A stretch of 5,716 nt of DNA from Pseudomonadales bacterium (GTDB lineage Bacteria; Pseudomonadota; Gammaproteobacteria; Pseudomonadales; Azotimanducaceae): assembly GCA_028822125.1 (NCBI GenBank), contig JAPKEK010000185.1, positions 1 to 5,716 of the forward strand, read 5' to 3'. The stretch's first letter is position 1; each line of letters begins with the position of its first letter. The position numbers were made by a program, and so were the translations under genes. The notes beneath the pieces were generated by a model. The model was given only the letters and a program-made list of their open reading frames with translations. It made no database searches and was not told the origin of the DNA. Of this stretch, positions 1 through 5,716 are shown in pieces.

Positions 1-379
1 TAAAATAAGTGGTTCCGGCTGGTACCAGTTGCTGAAAACATTTTCCGGACCCGAATCAGGAAACTGAACGCGGCCGGGTCGCTGGTTATAAGCAGTGCCA
101 GGCATTTTCATGGGCGCTCTACTTGGTTCGAAATGACACCTTTGATCAAGCTCAGTCATACCCTGATAGATTCCAGCCCTGGCATATTATTCTAATCAGG
201 TGTTAATACGAATATACAGATTGCCGGAACTGATGGTGATTCAGGCCCTGGATGCCCGCATACCCGTAGGCAGGTAATCTGGTTTAATCGATACGCTTAG
301 TTGGAAGCAAAAGTATTTATCTGTGTCATTATTAGGAATTCATGGTGCTCAGCCAGTACATTACGATATAGGAGGCGGG
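1..379. other. Upstream non-coding region with no supportable gene
   Basis: This stretch precedes the CoA-transferase start. No frame on either strand gives a convincing protein. The plus frame beginning at base 2 runs 21 codons to a TGA at 65-67 and could be the tail of a gene left of the window, but it is too short to assign. A second short open piece at 170-265 ends in TAA and encodes a peptide ending ALDARIPVGR; it has no clear start and no recognisable family. There is a 10-base palindrome CTGGTACCAG at 19-28. I found TATTAT-like (185-190) and TATACA (213-218) hexamers but no well-spaced -35 partner, so no promoter is called. The CoA-transferase promoter presumably lies here, which is inference only. 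Confidence 0.5.
370..375 (+). promoter_or_regulatory. Ribosome binding site that decides the CoA-transferase start
   Basis: A perfect AGGAGG lies four bases upstream of the ATG at 380. An in-frame GTG at 323 would add 19 residues, but it has no comparable Shine-Dalgarno sequence. Those extra residues also precede the point where this family normally begins, a few residues before the conserved PLEG(F/I)xVI(E/D) segment. The spacing is slightly short but functional in many bacteria. Confidence 0.75.
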
Positions 380-1663
380 ATGCCGGAACCTTTGGAAGGA
401 TTTACCGTTATAGAAATGACTGTTGCTGTGCAGGGCCCAGCAGCGGCCCTTTACCTGCGCGATATGGGTGCTCAGGTGATTAAGGTTGAACCGCCCATGG
501 GTGATGCCAGTCGTTATGGTCGGGGCCGTCAGAACGAGACACCTGACGGAACCCTTGGGCCCCAGTATGTAGCGGTGAATCGTGGAAAGCGATCCGTATG
601 CCTTGATGCAGGAACTGAATCAGGTTTACGGGCCCTGTATCTTATGCTGGAAAACGCAGATGTGTTCCTGACCAACTATCGGGAACCGGCGTTAGTGAAA
701 ATGGGGCTTGGTTATGATGAATTGCATGGAAGATACCCCGATCTGGTCTATGCCTCGGTCAATGGCTTTGGGCCCCGGGGTTCAGACAGCGACAAGGCTA
801 TGCTTGATGGTGTCGCTGCCACTCGGGGAGGCCTGGTGCATCATACTGGCTATCCTGACCGGGATCCCAGCCTGGCAGGCGCCATAGTGGTTGATACGAG
901 TGGCGCAATGCAACTTGCCCTGGGTGTGGTTACGGCCTTGCTCGCCCGGCAGAGATACCAGGGTGGGCAAAGAGTTCAAACCAGTGCTCTGGGGGCGACC
1001 CTGTGGATGCAGCAATGGGAACTGACCCATGTCAGCATGACCGGTGCGACCCTGACCAGGGATGGCAATCATCACCCCAATATCAGAGGCCCTTATGGGA
1101 TCTACCGAACTAAAGAGGGTGGCGCCATCATGATCGCGCAGACCATGGATTATGAAGCCTGGGACGCTTTTTGTATATTTTCTGAAGCCTTTGATCTTGC
1201 TATTGATCCTCGGTTTCAGACGCCTGGGCAACGCTTGGGAGAAGGATTGACAGAAGAAGACTCGATCCAGGTACGTGCCCGGCTGACCGAAATATTCGCT
1301 GCGAAAACAACCCGGGAATGGGAAGATTTTTTGTATACGCAACCCGAAATCATCTGGGAGAGAGCAAGAGACTGGAGTGAAGTACTGGAAGATGAACAAT
1401 GTGTTGTTAATCAGTATGTGACCGAAGTAGAAATACCTGGGTTGGGGAAAAGGAAAACAGTCGGTAATCTGGTGACCCTCAGCGAAACGCCTGGCAGTGC
1501 CAAAGGGAACCCGCCGGCACTGGGGGAAGCCAATACAGACGTGTTAGGCAATTTAGGGCTGAGCCTGGAGGAATGCGCATCAATAGAGAGACATGCAACC
1601 CGGGTCCGTGAAGATACCATTGCTCTGATAATGGCTGCCTCAGGCCGTAAGGATGAAGCTTAG
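380..1663 (+). CDS. Class III CoA-transferase (formyl-CoA transferase/CaiB family)
   Basis: This 427-residue cytoplasmic enzyme belongs to the family III CoA-transferases (formyl-CoA transferase, CaiB, BbsEF, alpha-methylacyl-CoA racemase). These move CoA between acyl-CoA and a free acid, or racemise acyl-CoAs. The length matches formyl-CoA transferase (about 428). Visible landmarks: the N-terminal PLEGFTVIEM segment (residues 4-13); GAQVIKVEPP (30-39), the typical CoA-binding start of the Rossmann part; NRGKRSVCLD (67-76); ADVFLTNYRE (93-102); the ASVNGFGPRG segment (125-134); and VVDTSGAM (170-177). D172 aligns with catalytic Asp169 of Oxalobacter formyl-CoA transferase. The small-domain GPYGIYRTKEGG (237-248) and the C-terminal PALGEANTDVLGNLGLS (379-395), matching the usual LGEHTxEVLxELG, show that the gene is complete. 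The start is ATG 380, chosen for its AGGAGG; the alternative is GTG 323. It is followed by a flavoprotein gene in the same direction after 161 bases, so co-transcription is uncertain. Substrate unknown; the family is clear, the reaction (transferase or racemase-like) less so. Confidence 0.93.
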   Translation: MPEPLEGFTVIEMTVAVQGPAAALYLRDMGAQVIKVEPPMGDASRYGRGRQNETPDGTLGPQYVAVNRGKRSVCLDAGTESGLRALYLMLENADVFLTNYREPALVKMGLGYDELHGRYPDLVYASVNGFGPRGSDSDKAMLDGVAATRGGLVHHTGYPDRDPSLAGAIVVDTSGAMQLALGVVTALLARQRYQGGQRVQTSALGATLWMQQWELTHVSMTGATLTRDGNHHPNIRGPYGIYRTKEGGAIMIAQTMDYEAWDAFCIFSEAFDLAIDPRFQTPGQRLGEGLTEEDSIQVRARLTEIFAAKTTREWEDFLYTQPEIIWERARDWSEVLEDEQCVVNQYVTEVEIPGLGKRKTVGNLVTLSETPGSAKGNPPALGEANTDVLGNLGLSLEECASIERHATRVREDTIALIMAASGRKDEA

Positions 1664-1672
1664 CCTCATCAC

Positions 1673-1720
1673 AGGGTTTGTTAGGCCCGTTGCGAGGACC
1701 GGGGTCGTATAACCCTTTTT
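1673..1720 (+). terminator. Possible weak intrinsic terminator after the CoA-transferase gene
   Basis: The six-base arm AGGGTT (1673-1678) pairs with AACCCT (1711-1716), and the second arm runs directly into a five-T stretch (1716-1720). The 32-base loop can form smaller GC-rich stems, such as CCCG (1686-1689) with CGGG (1700-1703). An outer pair CTCATC (1665-1670) and GATGAG (1727-1732) could extend the structure. The long loop and modest stem make this weak. If real, it would separate the CoA-transferase from the downstream flavoprotein gene. Confidence 0.3.
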
Positions 1721-1824
1721 GGATAAGATGAGTCTAATTTCAGCTATCATTAACGCAACCTGATCATTGCATTTTCAGGCGGGTGTGAGCGATTATCTCT
1801 CATTCATCGATAAGGAAAAGAATA

Positions 1825-2964
1825 ATGAAGTCAAAAGTATGCGACATGCTGGGTGTTGAATTCCCATTGTGTGCTTTCAGTCATTGCCGCGACGTTGTTG
1901 TTGAAGTCAGCAAGGCAGGTGGTTTTGGTGTACTAGGCGCGGTTGGGCACACGGCTGAGTCTCTGGCCATAGAGCTTGACTGGATTGACCAGCATATAGG
2001 GGGTAAGCCTTACGGTATCGACCTAATTGTTCCTACCAGTATGAGTGATAAAAGAGGGGAATTTACACCTGAAGAGATCGAAGCTAGGGTGCCCCCAGAA
2101 CACCGGAGACACGTGGAGCAGATTCTCGCCAGCAACGGAATTGATACCGCGGGTCTTTGGGATCATAAGGTCAGTGAAAATTTCGGTAATAACATGCGCG
2201 AAGAAGGCATTGCTGCCAGCCTGGATGTTGCCTTTGCGCACCCTATCAAGATGATCGTTAATGCCCTTGGCGTACCACCCCAATCGATGATTGATCGTGC
2301 GAGGCAGCATGGCGTGGTAGTGGGCGCTCTGACCGGTGCCAGAGAGCATGCCATCAAACACGCTGATGCAGGTGTTGATATTCTGATTGTTGCGGGCACT
2401 GAAGCCGGTGGTCATTGCGGTGAGGTATCGACCTTGGTGTTGGTTCCCGAAGTCCTCGAGTCATTAAAAGATTATGATCGTGATATCCCCGTCCTGGCTG
2501 CAGGTGGCATAGTAACGGGTAAACAGATGGCGGCCTGTATGGCCATGGGCGCAGAAGGCGCCTGGACAGGCTCCGTGTGGTTGACAACTGCCGAAGCGGA
2601 AACGGCGCCGGTGATCAAGGAAAAGTTTCTTTCTGCCAGTTCTCGGCAGACAGTCCGCTCGCGAAGTCGTACCGGAAAATACACCCGGCAGCTGCGCTCA
2701 GCTTGGACGGATGCCTGGCAAGTTGAAGGCGCGCCGGACCCTTTGCCTATGCCGCTGCAGGGCTTGATCAGCGGGCCGGCGCTAGCACGGATTGATAAAT
2801 TAGCTGAAGCAGGCGATCCCGGTGCAAAAAAACTGGCAACTTACTGGGTTGGTCAAGGCGTAGGTTTAATGAATACGCCCGTCAGTGCCCGTACGGTAGT
2901 GTTCGAATTCATGTCTGAATTCGCTGAAGCATCAGAACGACTGGGCGGAATTATGGAGGACTAG
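1825..2964 (+). CDS. Nitronate monooxygenase-like FMN oxidoreductase (2-nitropropane dioxygenase family)
   Basis: This is a 379-residue cytoplasmic TIM-barrel flavoprotein. Members oxidise alkyl nitronates or act as NAD(P)H-dependent flavin reductases or enoyl-CoA reductases. The best evidence is AGTEAGGHCG at 190-199: the family's GxEAGGHxG motif, with H197 at the position of the catalytic histidine of nitronate monooxygenases. It is followed by IPVLAAGGI (221-229) and MGAEGAWTGSVWL (241-253), the phosphate-binding loops that hold FMN. SKAGGFGVLGA (29-39) is the usual second-strand segment. The N-terminus reads FPLCAFSH (13-20) where most members have a PI(I/V)QxPM-like sequence, so it belongs to a divergent subfamily. 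A family-atypical stretch at about 72-130 precedes IKMIVNALGVPP (141-152), which fits the strand where nitronate monooxygenases have a PxxVSFxFG-like sequence. The start ATG has AAGGA eight bases upstream (1812-1816). Its neighbours handle CoA thioesters, so an acyl-CoA-related or detoxifying redox role is possible, but substrate and true activity are unknown. Confidence 0.88.
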   Translation: MKSKVCDMLGVEFPLCAFSHCRDVVVEVSKAGGFGVLGAVGHTAESLAIELDWIDQHIGGKPYGIDLIVPTSMSDKRGEFTPEEIEARVPPEHRRHVEQILASNGIDTAGLWDHKVSENFGNNMREEGIAASLDVAFAHPIKMIVNALGVPPQSMIDRARQHGVVVGALTGAREHAIKHADAGVDILIVAGTEAGGHCGEVSTLVLVPEVLESLKDYDRDIPVLAAGGIVTGKQMAACMAMGAEGAWTGSVWLTTAEAETAPVIKEKFLSASSRQTVRSRSRTGKYTRQLRSAWTDAWQVEGAPDPLPMPLQGLISGPALARIDKLAEAGDPGAKKLATYWVGQGVGLMNTPVSARTVVFEFMSEFAEASERLGGIMED

Positions 2965-3089
2965 GGGCAGGTTCTCGGATAGCCCAGGCGACCAGGGTCA
3001 CCGGTAGGTTGCCAGCCCTGACGCGCTTTGCTGGTGTTTTGGTTGTGTGTGGCTGCGATGGCCCACTCACCGGATTTAGTTGTTAGCTA
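2965..3089. other. Convergent intergenic gap
   Basis: These 125 bases separate the stop codons of the rightward flavoprotein and the leftward acyl-CoA synthetase. I looked for a bidirectional terminator and saw no strong GC stem followed by a T run on either strand. The hexamer CACCGG occurs twice (3000-3005 and 3067-3072), probably by chance. No gene fits here. Confidence 0.5.
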
Positions 3090-4757
3090 CTAGGAAAGCC
3101 CCAGTTCTTCGGCGAAGGCATCACGCATGACAAATTTCTGCATTTTCCCAGTCACAGTCATGGGGAATTCATGCACCATTTTAATATACCTGGGTACCTT
3201 GAAGTGGGTGATCTGACCTGAACAGTATTCCCGTACCTCATCATCTGTCAGATTGGAACCTTCCTTTAATTGAATCCAGGCTGCGACCTGTTCACCGTAC
3301 TTGTCATCAGGGACACCAAACACCTGAACTTCCTGAATTTCGTTGTGCGTATAGAGGAATTCTTCGATTTCTCTGGGGTAGATATTTTCTCCACCGCGAA
3401 TAATCATATCTTTTATGCGACCAGTGATTTTGACGAAACCGTCCTGATCCATTTCAGCCAGATCGCCTGAATGTAACCATCCCTGGACATCAATGGTATC
3501 AGCGGTTCTTTCCTCATCATCCCAGTAACCCTGCATCACACCATAGCCGCGGGAACAGACTTCTCCCGTTTCACCAAAGGCTGCCGTTGCACCATCCTCG
3601 CGGGTTATTTTCATCTCCCAGTTGGTGTGGGGTCTGCCAACCGTGGTCACCCGGCGTTCAAATGAATCTTCAATAGCCGTCATTGAATTTAGAGGACTGC
3701 ACTCGGTCTGGCCATAGCCGATGACGATTTCTGTCAGATCCATGTCGCTGATCAGTCTTTTCATCAGTTCAATGGGGCAGGTTGAGCCGGCGATAATACC
3801 CGTTCTGAGACTGCTGACATCAAACTCGCTGAAGGTTGGTAGATCCAGCTCGGCGATAAACATGGTAGGTACACCATGCAGCGCCGTGCACCTTTCATCC
3901 TGCACGGCCTTCAATACTGGCTCAGGGTCGAAGACTTCACAGGGCAGCACCATGGTGGCTCCCTGGGCAACACACAGCAGTGTACCGAGCACCATGCCGA
4001 AACAGTGATACATGGGAACGGGAATGCAGAGAATGTCATCAGTTGTAAAGTGCATACTGTTGCCGGCATGGTAGGCATTGTTGAGGATGTTGGTGTGCGA
4101 AAGGGTTGCTCCCTTGGGCATGCCGGTTGTGCCGCTGGTAAACTGGATATTGATGTTATCGTCTGGCTGCAGCGTCACTGCAAGTTCTGCCAGTCTGGCA
4201 GATTCATTATCTCGGCCCATGTCGCACACGGCACCGAAGTTAAACATGCCAGCAGAGGTTGCCTGGCCCATACGGATGACGATCTCAAGGAGCGGTAACT
4301 TTTTCGACTTCAACTGCCCAGGACTGCAATGACTGAGCTCCGGGGCCAGTTCTTCCAGCATTTTCAGGTAGTAACTGGTTTTGAAGCTTTCGGCGGCGAC
4401 AATCGCCTTGCAACCGACTTTATTTAGTGCATATTCAAGCTCATACAGTCTGTAGGCAGGATTAATACACACCATGAGGGCCCCAATCTTGGCCGTTGCA
4501 AACTGGGTCAACACCCATTCGTAGCGATTAGGCGACCAGATACCGACACGATCACCTGGTTGAATTCCCAGGGCGAGCATTCCTTGGGCAAATCGGTCAA
4601 CCTCCCTGACAAATTCTTTGTAGCTCCATCGAATACCCTGGTGAGGCACAACAAGCGCTGTGTGCTCGGGGTTTTCTGTTGCTACAGCATCTAGATGCTG
4701 GCCAATGGTGGTGGTCAGTTGTTTTGCTGTAGTCCCGCTGAATTGCGCTTCTGCCAT
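3090..4757 (-). CDS. Acyl-CoA synthetase (AMP-binding, medium/long-chain fatty acid-CoA ligase type)
   Basis: This 555-residue enzyme of the ANL adenylate-forming superfamily activates a carboxylic acid with ATP to acyl-AMP, then to acyl-CoA with release of AMP. All core motifs are present in order: the P-loop TSGTTGMPKG (207-216); the acyl-pocket segment PMYHCFGM (248-255); GYGQTE (347-352); GWLHSGDLAEMDQDGF (426-441) with the ribose-binding Asp at 432; the hinge GRIKDMIIRGGENIYPREIE (446-465); and the C-terminal TGKMQK (536-541) with catalytic K538. Nothing essential is missing, so it should be active. Overall it resembles the ACSF2/FadD-like group of medium- to long-chain acyl-CoA synthetases, although chain length cannot be read from the sequence. 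There is no signal peptide or membrane segment, so it acts in the cytoplasm. The start is fixed: an in-frame TAA lies at 4773-4775 and no other start codon lies between it and ATG 4757. It faces the flavoprotein gene tail to tail, so it is transcribed separately from the left-hand pair. Confidence 0.95.
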   Translation of the reverse strand: MAEAQFSGTTAKQLTTTIGQHLDAVATENPEHTALVVPHQGIRWSYKEFVREVDRFAQGMLALGIQPGDRVGIWSPNRYEWVLTQFATAKIGALMVCINPAYRLYELEYALNKVGCKAIVAAESFKTSYYLKMLEELAPELSHCSPGQLKSKKLPLLEIVIRMGQATSAGMFNFGAVCDMGRDNESARLAELAVTLQPDDNINIQFTSGTTGMPKGATLSHTNILNNAYHAGNSMHFTTDDILCIPVPMYHCFGMVLGTLLCVAQGATMVLPCEVFDPEPVLKAVQDERCTALHGVPTMFIAELDLPTFSEFDVSSLRTGIIAGSTCPIELMKRLISDMDLTEIVIGYGQTECSPLNSMTAIEDSFERRVTTVGRPHTNWEMKITREDGATAAFGETGEVCSRGYGVMQGYWDDEERTADTIDVQGWLHSGDLAEMDQDGFVKITGRIKDMIIRGGENIYPREIEEFLYTHNEIQEVQVFGVPDDKYGEQVAAWIQLKEGSNLTDDEVREYCSGQITHFKVPRYIKMVHEFPMTVTGKMQKFVMRDAFAEELGLS

Positions 4758-4768
4758 GGCATCTGTTT

Positions 4769-4774
4769 TCCTTT
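4769..4774 (-). promoter_or_regulatory. Ribosome binding site of the acyl-CoA synthetase, with unusual spacing
   Basis: On the minus strand AAAGGA lies 11 bases before the ATG at 4757, a rather long spacing. An out-of-frame ATG at 4762-4760 sits between them at a more usual 6-base spacing. It opens a short reading frame overlapping the synthetase start and running to 4597. In-frame evidence still fixes the synthetase start at 4757, so the early ATG may merely compete for initiation. Confidence 0.5.
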
Positions 4775-4860
4775 AGCATTGAGATGAATGTATATTTGAA
4801 AGACCGCAGCCTTGACGTTGTTGACAGGCTTTCATGTTGATAAGTATGCCTGATTTTTCC

Positions 4861-4880
4861 TATGGGGTAACAGCCCCATA
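4861..4880. repeat. Perfect 7-6-7 inverted repeat, candidate operator
   Basis: TATGGGG (4861-4867) and CCCCATA (4874-4880) are perfect inverted copies separated by six bases. The element lies 104 bases upstream of the acyl-CoA synthetase ATG, where an operator or activator site for a dimeric regulator could be. It is not followed by a T run on either strand, so it is not an intrinsic terminator. It does not match an operator I recognise with confidence. A structural or chance origin is possible. Confidence 0.45.
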
Positions 4881-5056
4881 CCACAACCCTGCCTGAAATG
4901 ACTGAAAGGATAACTGTCTTGAGCCAGCTTGGCTATGAGTGTGGGTGCTTTCAGTCAATGGTCAAGAGTTTAAAGAGGATTAATGCGCAGCCTGGTCGCC
5001 AGGGCAATGCAGTGTCTGGCAGAGGAGTGGGTAGCTCAGCTTTAAGGACAGAGGCC

Positions 5057-5078
5057 CAGGGCGAATACAGGGCGAATA
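5057..5078. repeat. Exact tandem duplication of an 11-base unit
   Basis: CAGGGCGAATA occurs twice, head to tail and without mismatch (5057-5067 and 5068-5078). The two copies lie in the gap between the synthetase and the GST-like gene. The unit is not a multiple of three, so the duplication would shift any reading frame crossing it, which supports a non-coding status. It is probably a slippage duplication. Confidence 0.7.
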
Positions 5079-5253
5079 GGACAAAGTTCCTGGAATCCTT
5101 TCCGAAAGGCTCTGAGGATAGTAAGAACAAACCACGATTTTGCACAAACAGCCGTGCATATCAGCGCCCTCAAACATGGGCTTGATCGTAGTTTTCGATG
5201 AAAATTAAGTTAAGGTGATGTCCATGTCGACGGTAATTTAAGTGTTTTGAAAG

Positions 5254-5274
5254 ATAGCGAATAGCGAGTAGCTA
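5254..5274. repeat. Short tandem heptamer repeat
   Basis: ATAGCGA is repeated exactly at 5254-5260 and 5261-5267 and followed by the degenerate copy GTAGCTA (5268-5274). It lies in AT-rich DNA just downstream of the GST-like gene. It looks like a minor slippage tract with no evident function. Confidence 0.5.
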
Positions 5275-5382
5275 ACAGTGAAAAGGTAGAAGACTCTTAA
5301 TGGGTATGCATGGCTCCAATGTTTACAGGGATGCACACGCCATCAAAAGTCCAGTTAATAGCCTAGGTTAAATCAGTTTTGA

Positions 5383-5716
5383 CTAGCCTTTCTGATCAGC
5401 TGCAACCTGCTTGGCTGAATCTCGTTCTGCGATCAATGTCGACAGTGCTTTTGCTTCCGGGAATGCTTCCATCAGGTTCAAATCGAGCACTTTCTTGCAA
5501 GCTGCGCCTGCGATGGGTACTGCGTACATAAACATAATGTCAGCATAGGTGAAGTTATCACCAGCTATGTAAGGTGAGAAGCTGGCATTTCGTTGAATAC
5601 ACCCGACACCTTTTAAAATATTCGCACGAGCCTTGTCTTTAACTTCGTCACTGACAGAGCCGCTGAAGAAAGCTTCTGCGAAACAGGTTCTGGCAGGTAG
5701 CTCGATATACAGTTCA
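5383..5716 (-). CDS. Glutathione S-transferase-like protein, C-terminal part (cut by window edge)
   Basis: The last 110 residues of a leftward gene are visible, ending at TAG (5385-5383); the start and the N-terminal thioredoxin-like, glutathione-binding domain lie beyond the right edge. Visible residues 3-18 (YIELPARTCFAEAFFS) and 46-60 (FSPYIAGDNFTYADI) are typical of the all-helical GST C-terminal domain. The second segment carries the conserved N-capping box T56-x-x-D59 of helix 6. Glutathione S-transferases conjugate glutathione to electrophiles, reduce peroxides or act as isomerases; they are soluble cytoplasmic dimers. The C-terminal domain builds the substrate pocket, so neither catalytic type nor class can be told from this part. 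It has the same orientation as the acyl-CoA synthetase, but the 625-base gap makes an operon unlikely. Stress-protein (SspA-like) or other non-catalytic GST-fold proteins remain possible. Confidence 0.85.
   Translation of the reverse strand, partial: ELYIELPARTCFAEAFFSGSVSDEVKDKARANILKGVGCIQRNASFSPYIAGDNFTYADIMFMYAVPIAGAACKKVLDLNLMEAFPEAKALSTLIAERDSAKQVAADQKG

Larger units (their letters stand above)
4758..5382. other. Long gap without a convincing gene, upstream of the acyl-CoA synthetase
   Basis: These 625 bases lie between the synthetase start and the stop of the GST-like gene, both leftward. The part nearest the synthetase must hold its leader and probably its promoter; a TATACA-like hexamer exists on the minus strand around 4788-4793, but its -35 region is poor. 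The stretch also holds an inverted repeat (4861-4880), an exact 11-base tandem duplication (5057-5078) and a heptamer repeat (5254-5274), listed separately. An open frame at 4898-5185 on the plus strand (95 codons) has no ribosome binding site and no recognisable family, and is not called. A 20-codon frame at 4983-5045 has a GA-rich sequence just upstream but nothing else. I see no RNA gene or insertion-sequence end. Confidence 0.5.

Noticed and set aside
124..134. GGTTCGAAAT, resembling a tRNA T-loop
   Set aside because: The flanking bases do not form a T-stem or acceptor stem, and no anticodon or D-arm is placed correctly upstream.
170..265. Short plus-strand open piece ending ALDARIPVGR
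   Set aside because: It is about 31 codons without a supported start or family. It could be a gene remnant, but the evidence is too thin.
782..1399. 205-codon open frame on the minus strand opposite the CoA-transferase
   Set aside because: It lies wholly antisense to a clearly recognised gene, and its translation has no family features. It is a shadow of the coding frame.
1767..1796. TTGCAT and GATTAT, 18 bases apart, as a promoter for the flavoprotein gene
   Set aside because: Each box matches consensus only partly (3 and 4 of 6), which is expected by chance in a region of this size.
2023..2415. 130-codon minus-strand open frame inside the flavoprotein gene
   Set aside because: It is antisense to a recognised gene and its sequence resembles no protein family.
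2903..2923. Paired GAATTC sites near the end of the flavoprotein gene
   Set aside because: They lie within the coding sequence and follow from the encoded EF...EF residues; nothing indicates a separate element.
3876..4298. 140-codon plus-strand open frame inside the acyl-CoA synthetase
   Set aside because: It is antisense to a gene with all catalytic motifs, has no recognisable domain and no ribosome binding site that stands out.
4898..5185. 95-codon plus-strand open frame in the large gap
   Set aside because: No Shine-Dalgarno sequence precedes it and its composition is unlike the neighbouring genes. It crosses an exact 11-base tandem duplication that would shift the frame, and no domain is recognisable.
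5142..5186. Two small hairpins (TGCAC/GTGCA and GCCC/GGGC with flanking ATCA/TGAT) as terminator of the GST-like gene
   Set aside because: They lie about 200 bases past the stop codon, stems are short, and no T run follows on the minus strand.

Overview
The window looks like chromosomal DNA of a proteobacterium, most plausibly a gammaproteobacterium. This rests on balanced base composition, short AGGAGG/AAGGA-type ribosome binding sites and gene families common in lipid- and xenobiotic-degrading gammaproteobacteria. Species cannot be named from the sequence alone. It holds three complete protein genes, one gene cut by the right edge, and two long stretches without a convincing gene.

Layout from left to right. 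Positions 1-379 contain no supportable gene. A class III (formyl-CoA transferase/CaiB type) CoA-transferase runs rightwards at 380-1663. After a 161-base gap with a possible weak terminator, a nitronate monooxygenase-like flavoprotein runs rightwards at 1825-2964. A 125-base convergent gap follows. A medium/long-chain type acyl-CoA synthetase (AMP-binding, ACSF2-like) runs leftwards at 3090-4757. Upstream of it is a 625-base gap (4758-5382) containing a 7-6-7 perfect inverted repeat, an exact 11-base tandem duplication and a small heptamer repeat. The C-terminal half of a glutathione S-transferase-like protein, also leftward, occupies 5383-5716 and continues past the right edge.

Taken together, two enzymes make CoA thioesters by different routes: transfer from another acyl-CoA, and ATP-dependent ligation. 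A TIM-barrel FMN oxidoreductase and a GST stand beside them. This fits catabolism or detoxification of a carboxylic acid, lipid or xenobiotic, but no substrate can be read from the sequence. The opposing orientations and the gaps argue against one operon. I see no mobile element, CRISPR array, RNA gene or clearly new multi-gene system. The most interesting points are the divergent N-terminal motif of the flavoprotein and the inverted repeat upstream of the acyl-CoA synthetase.
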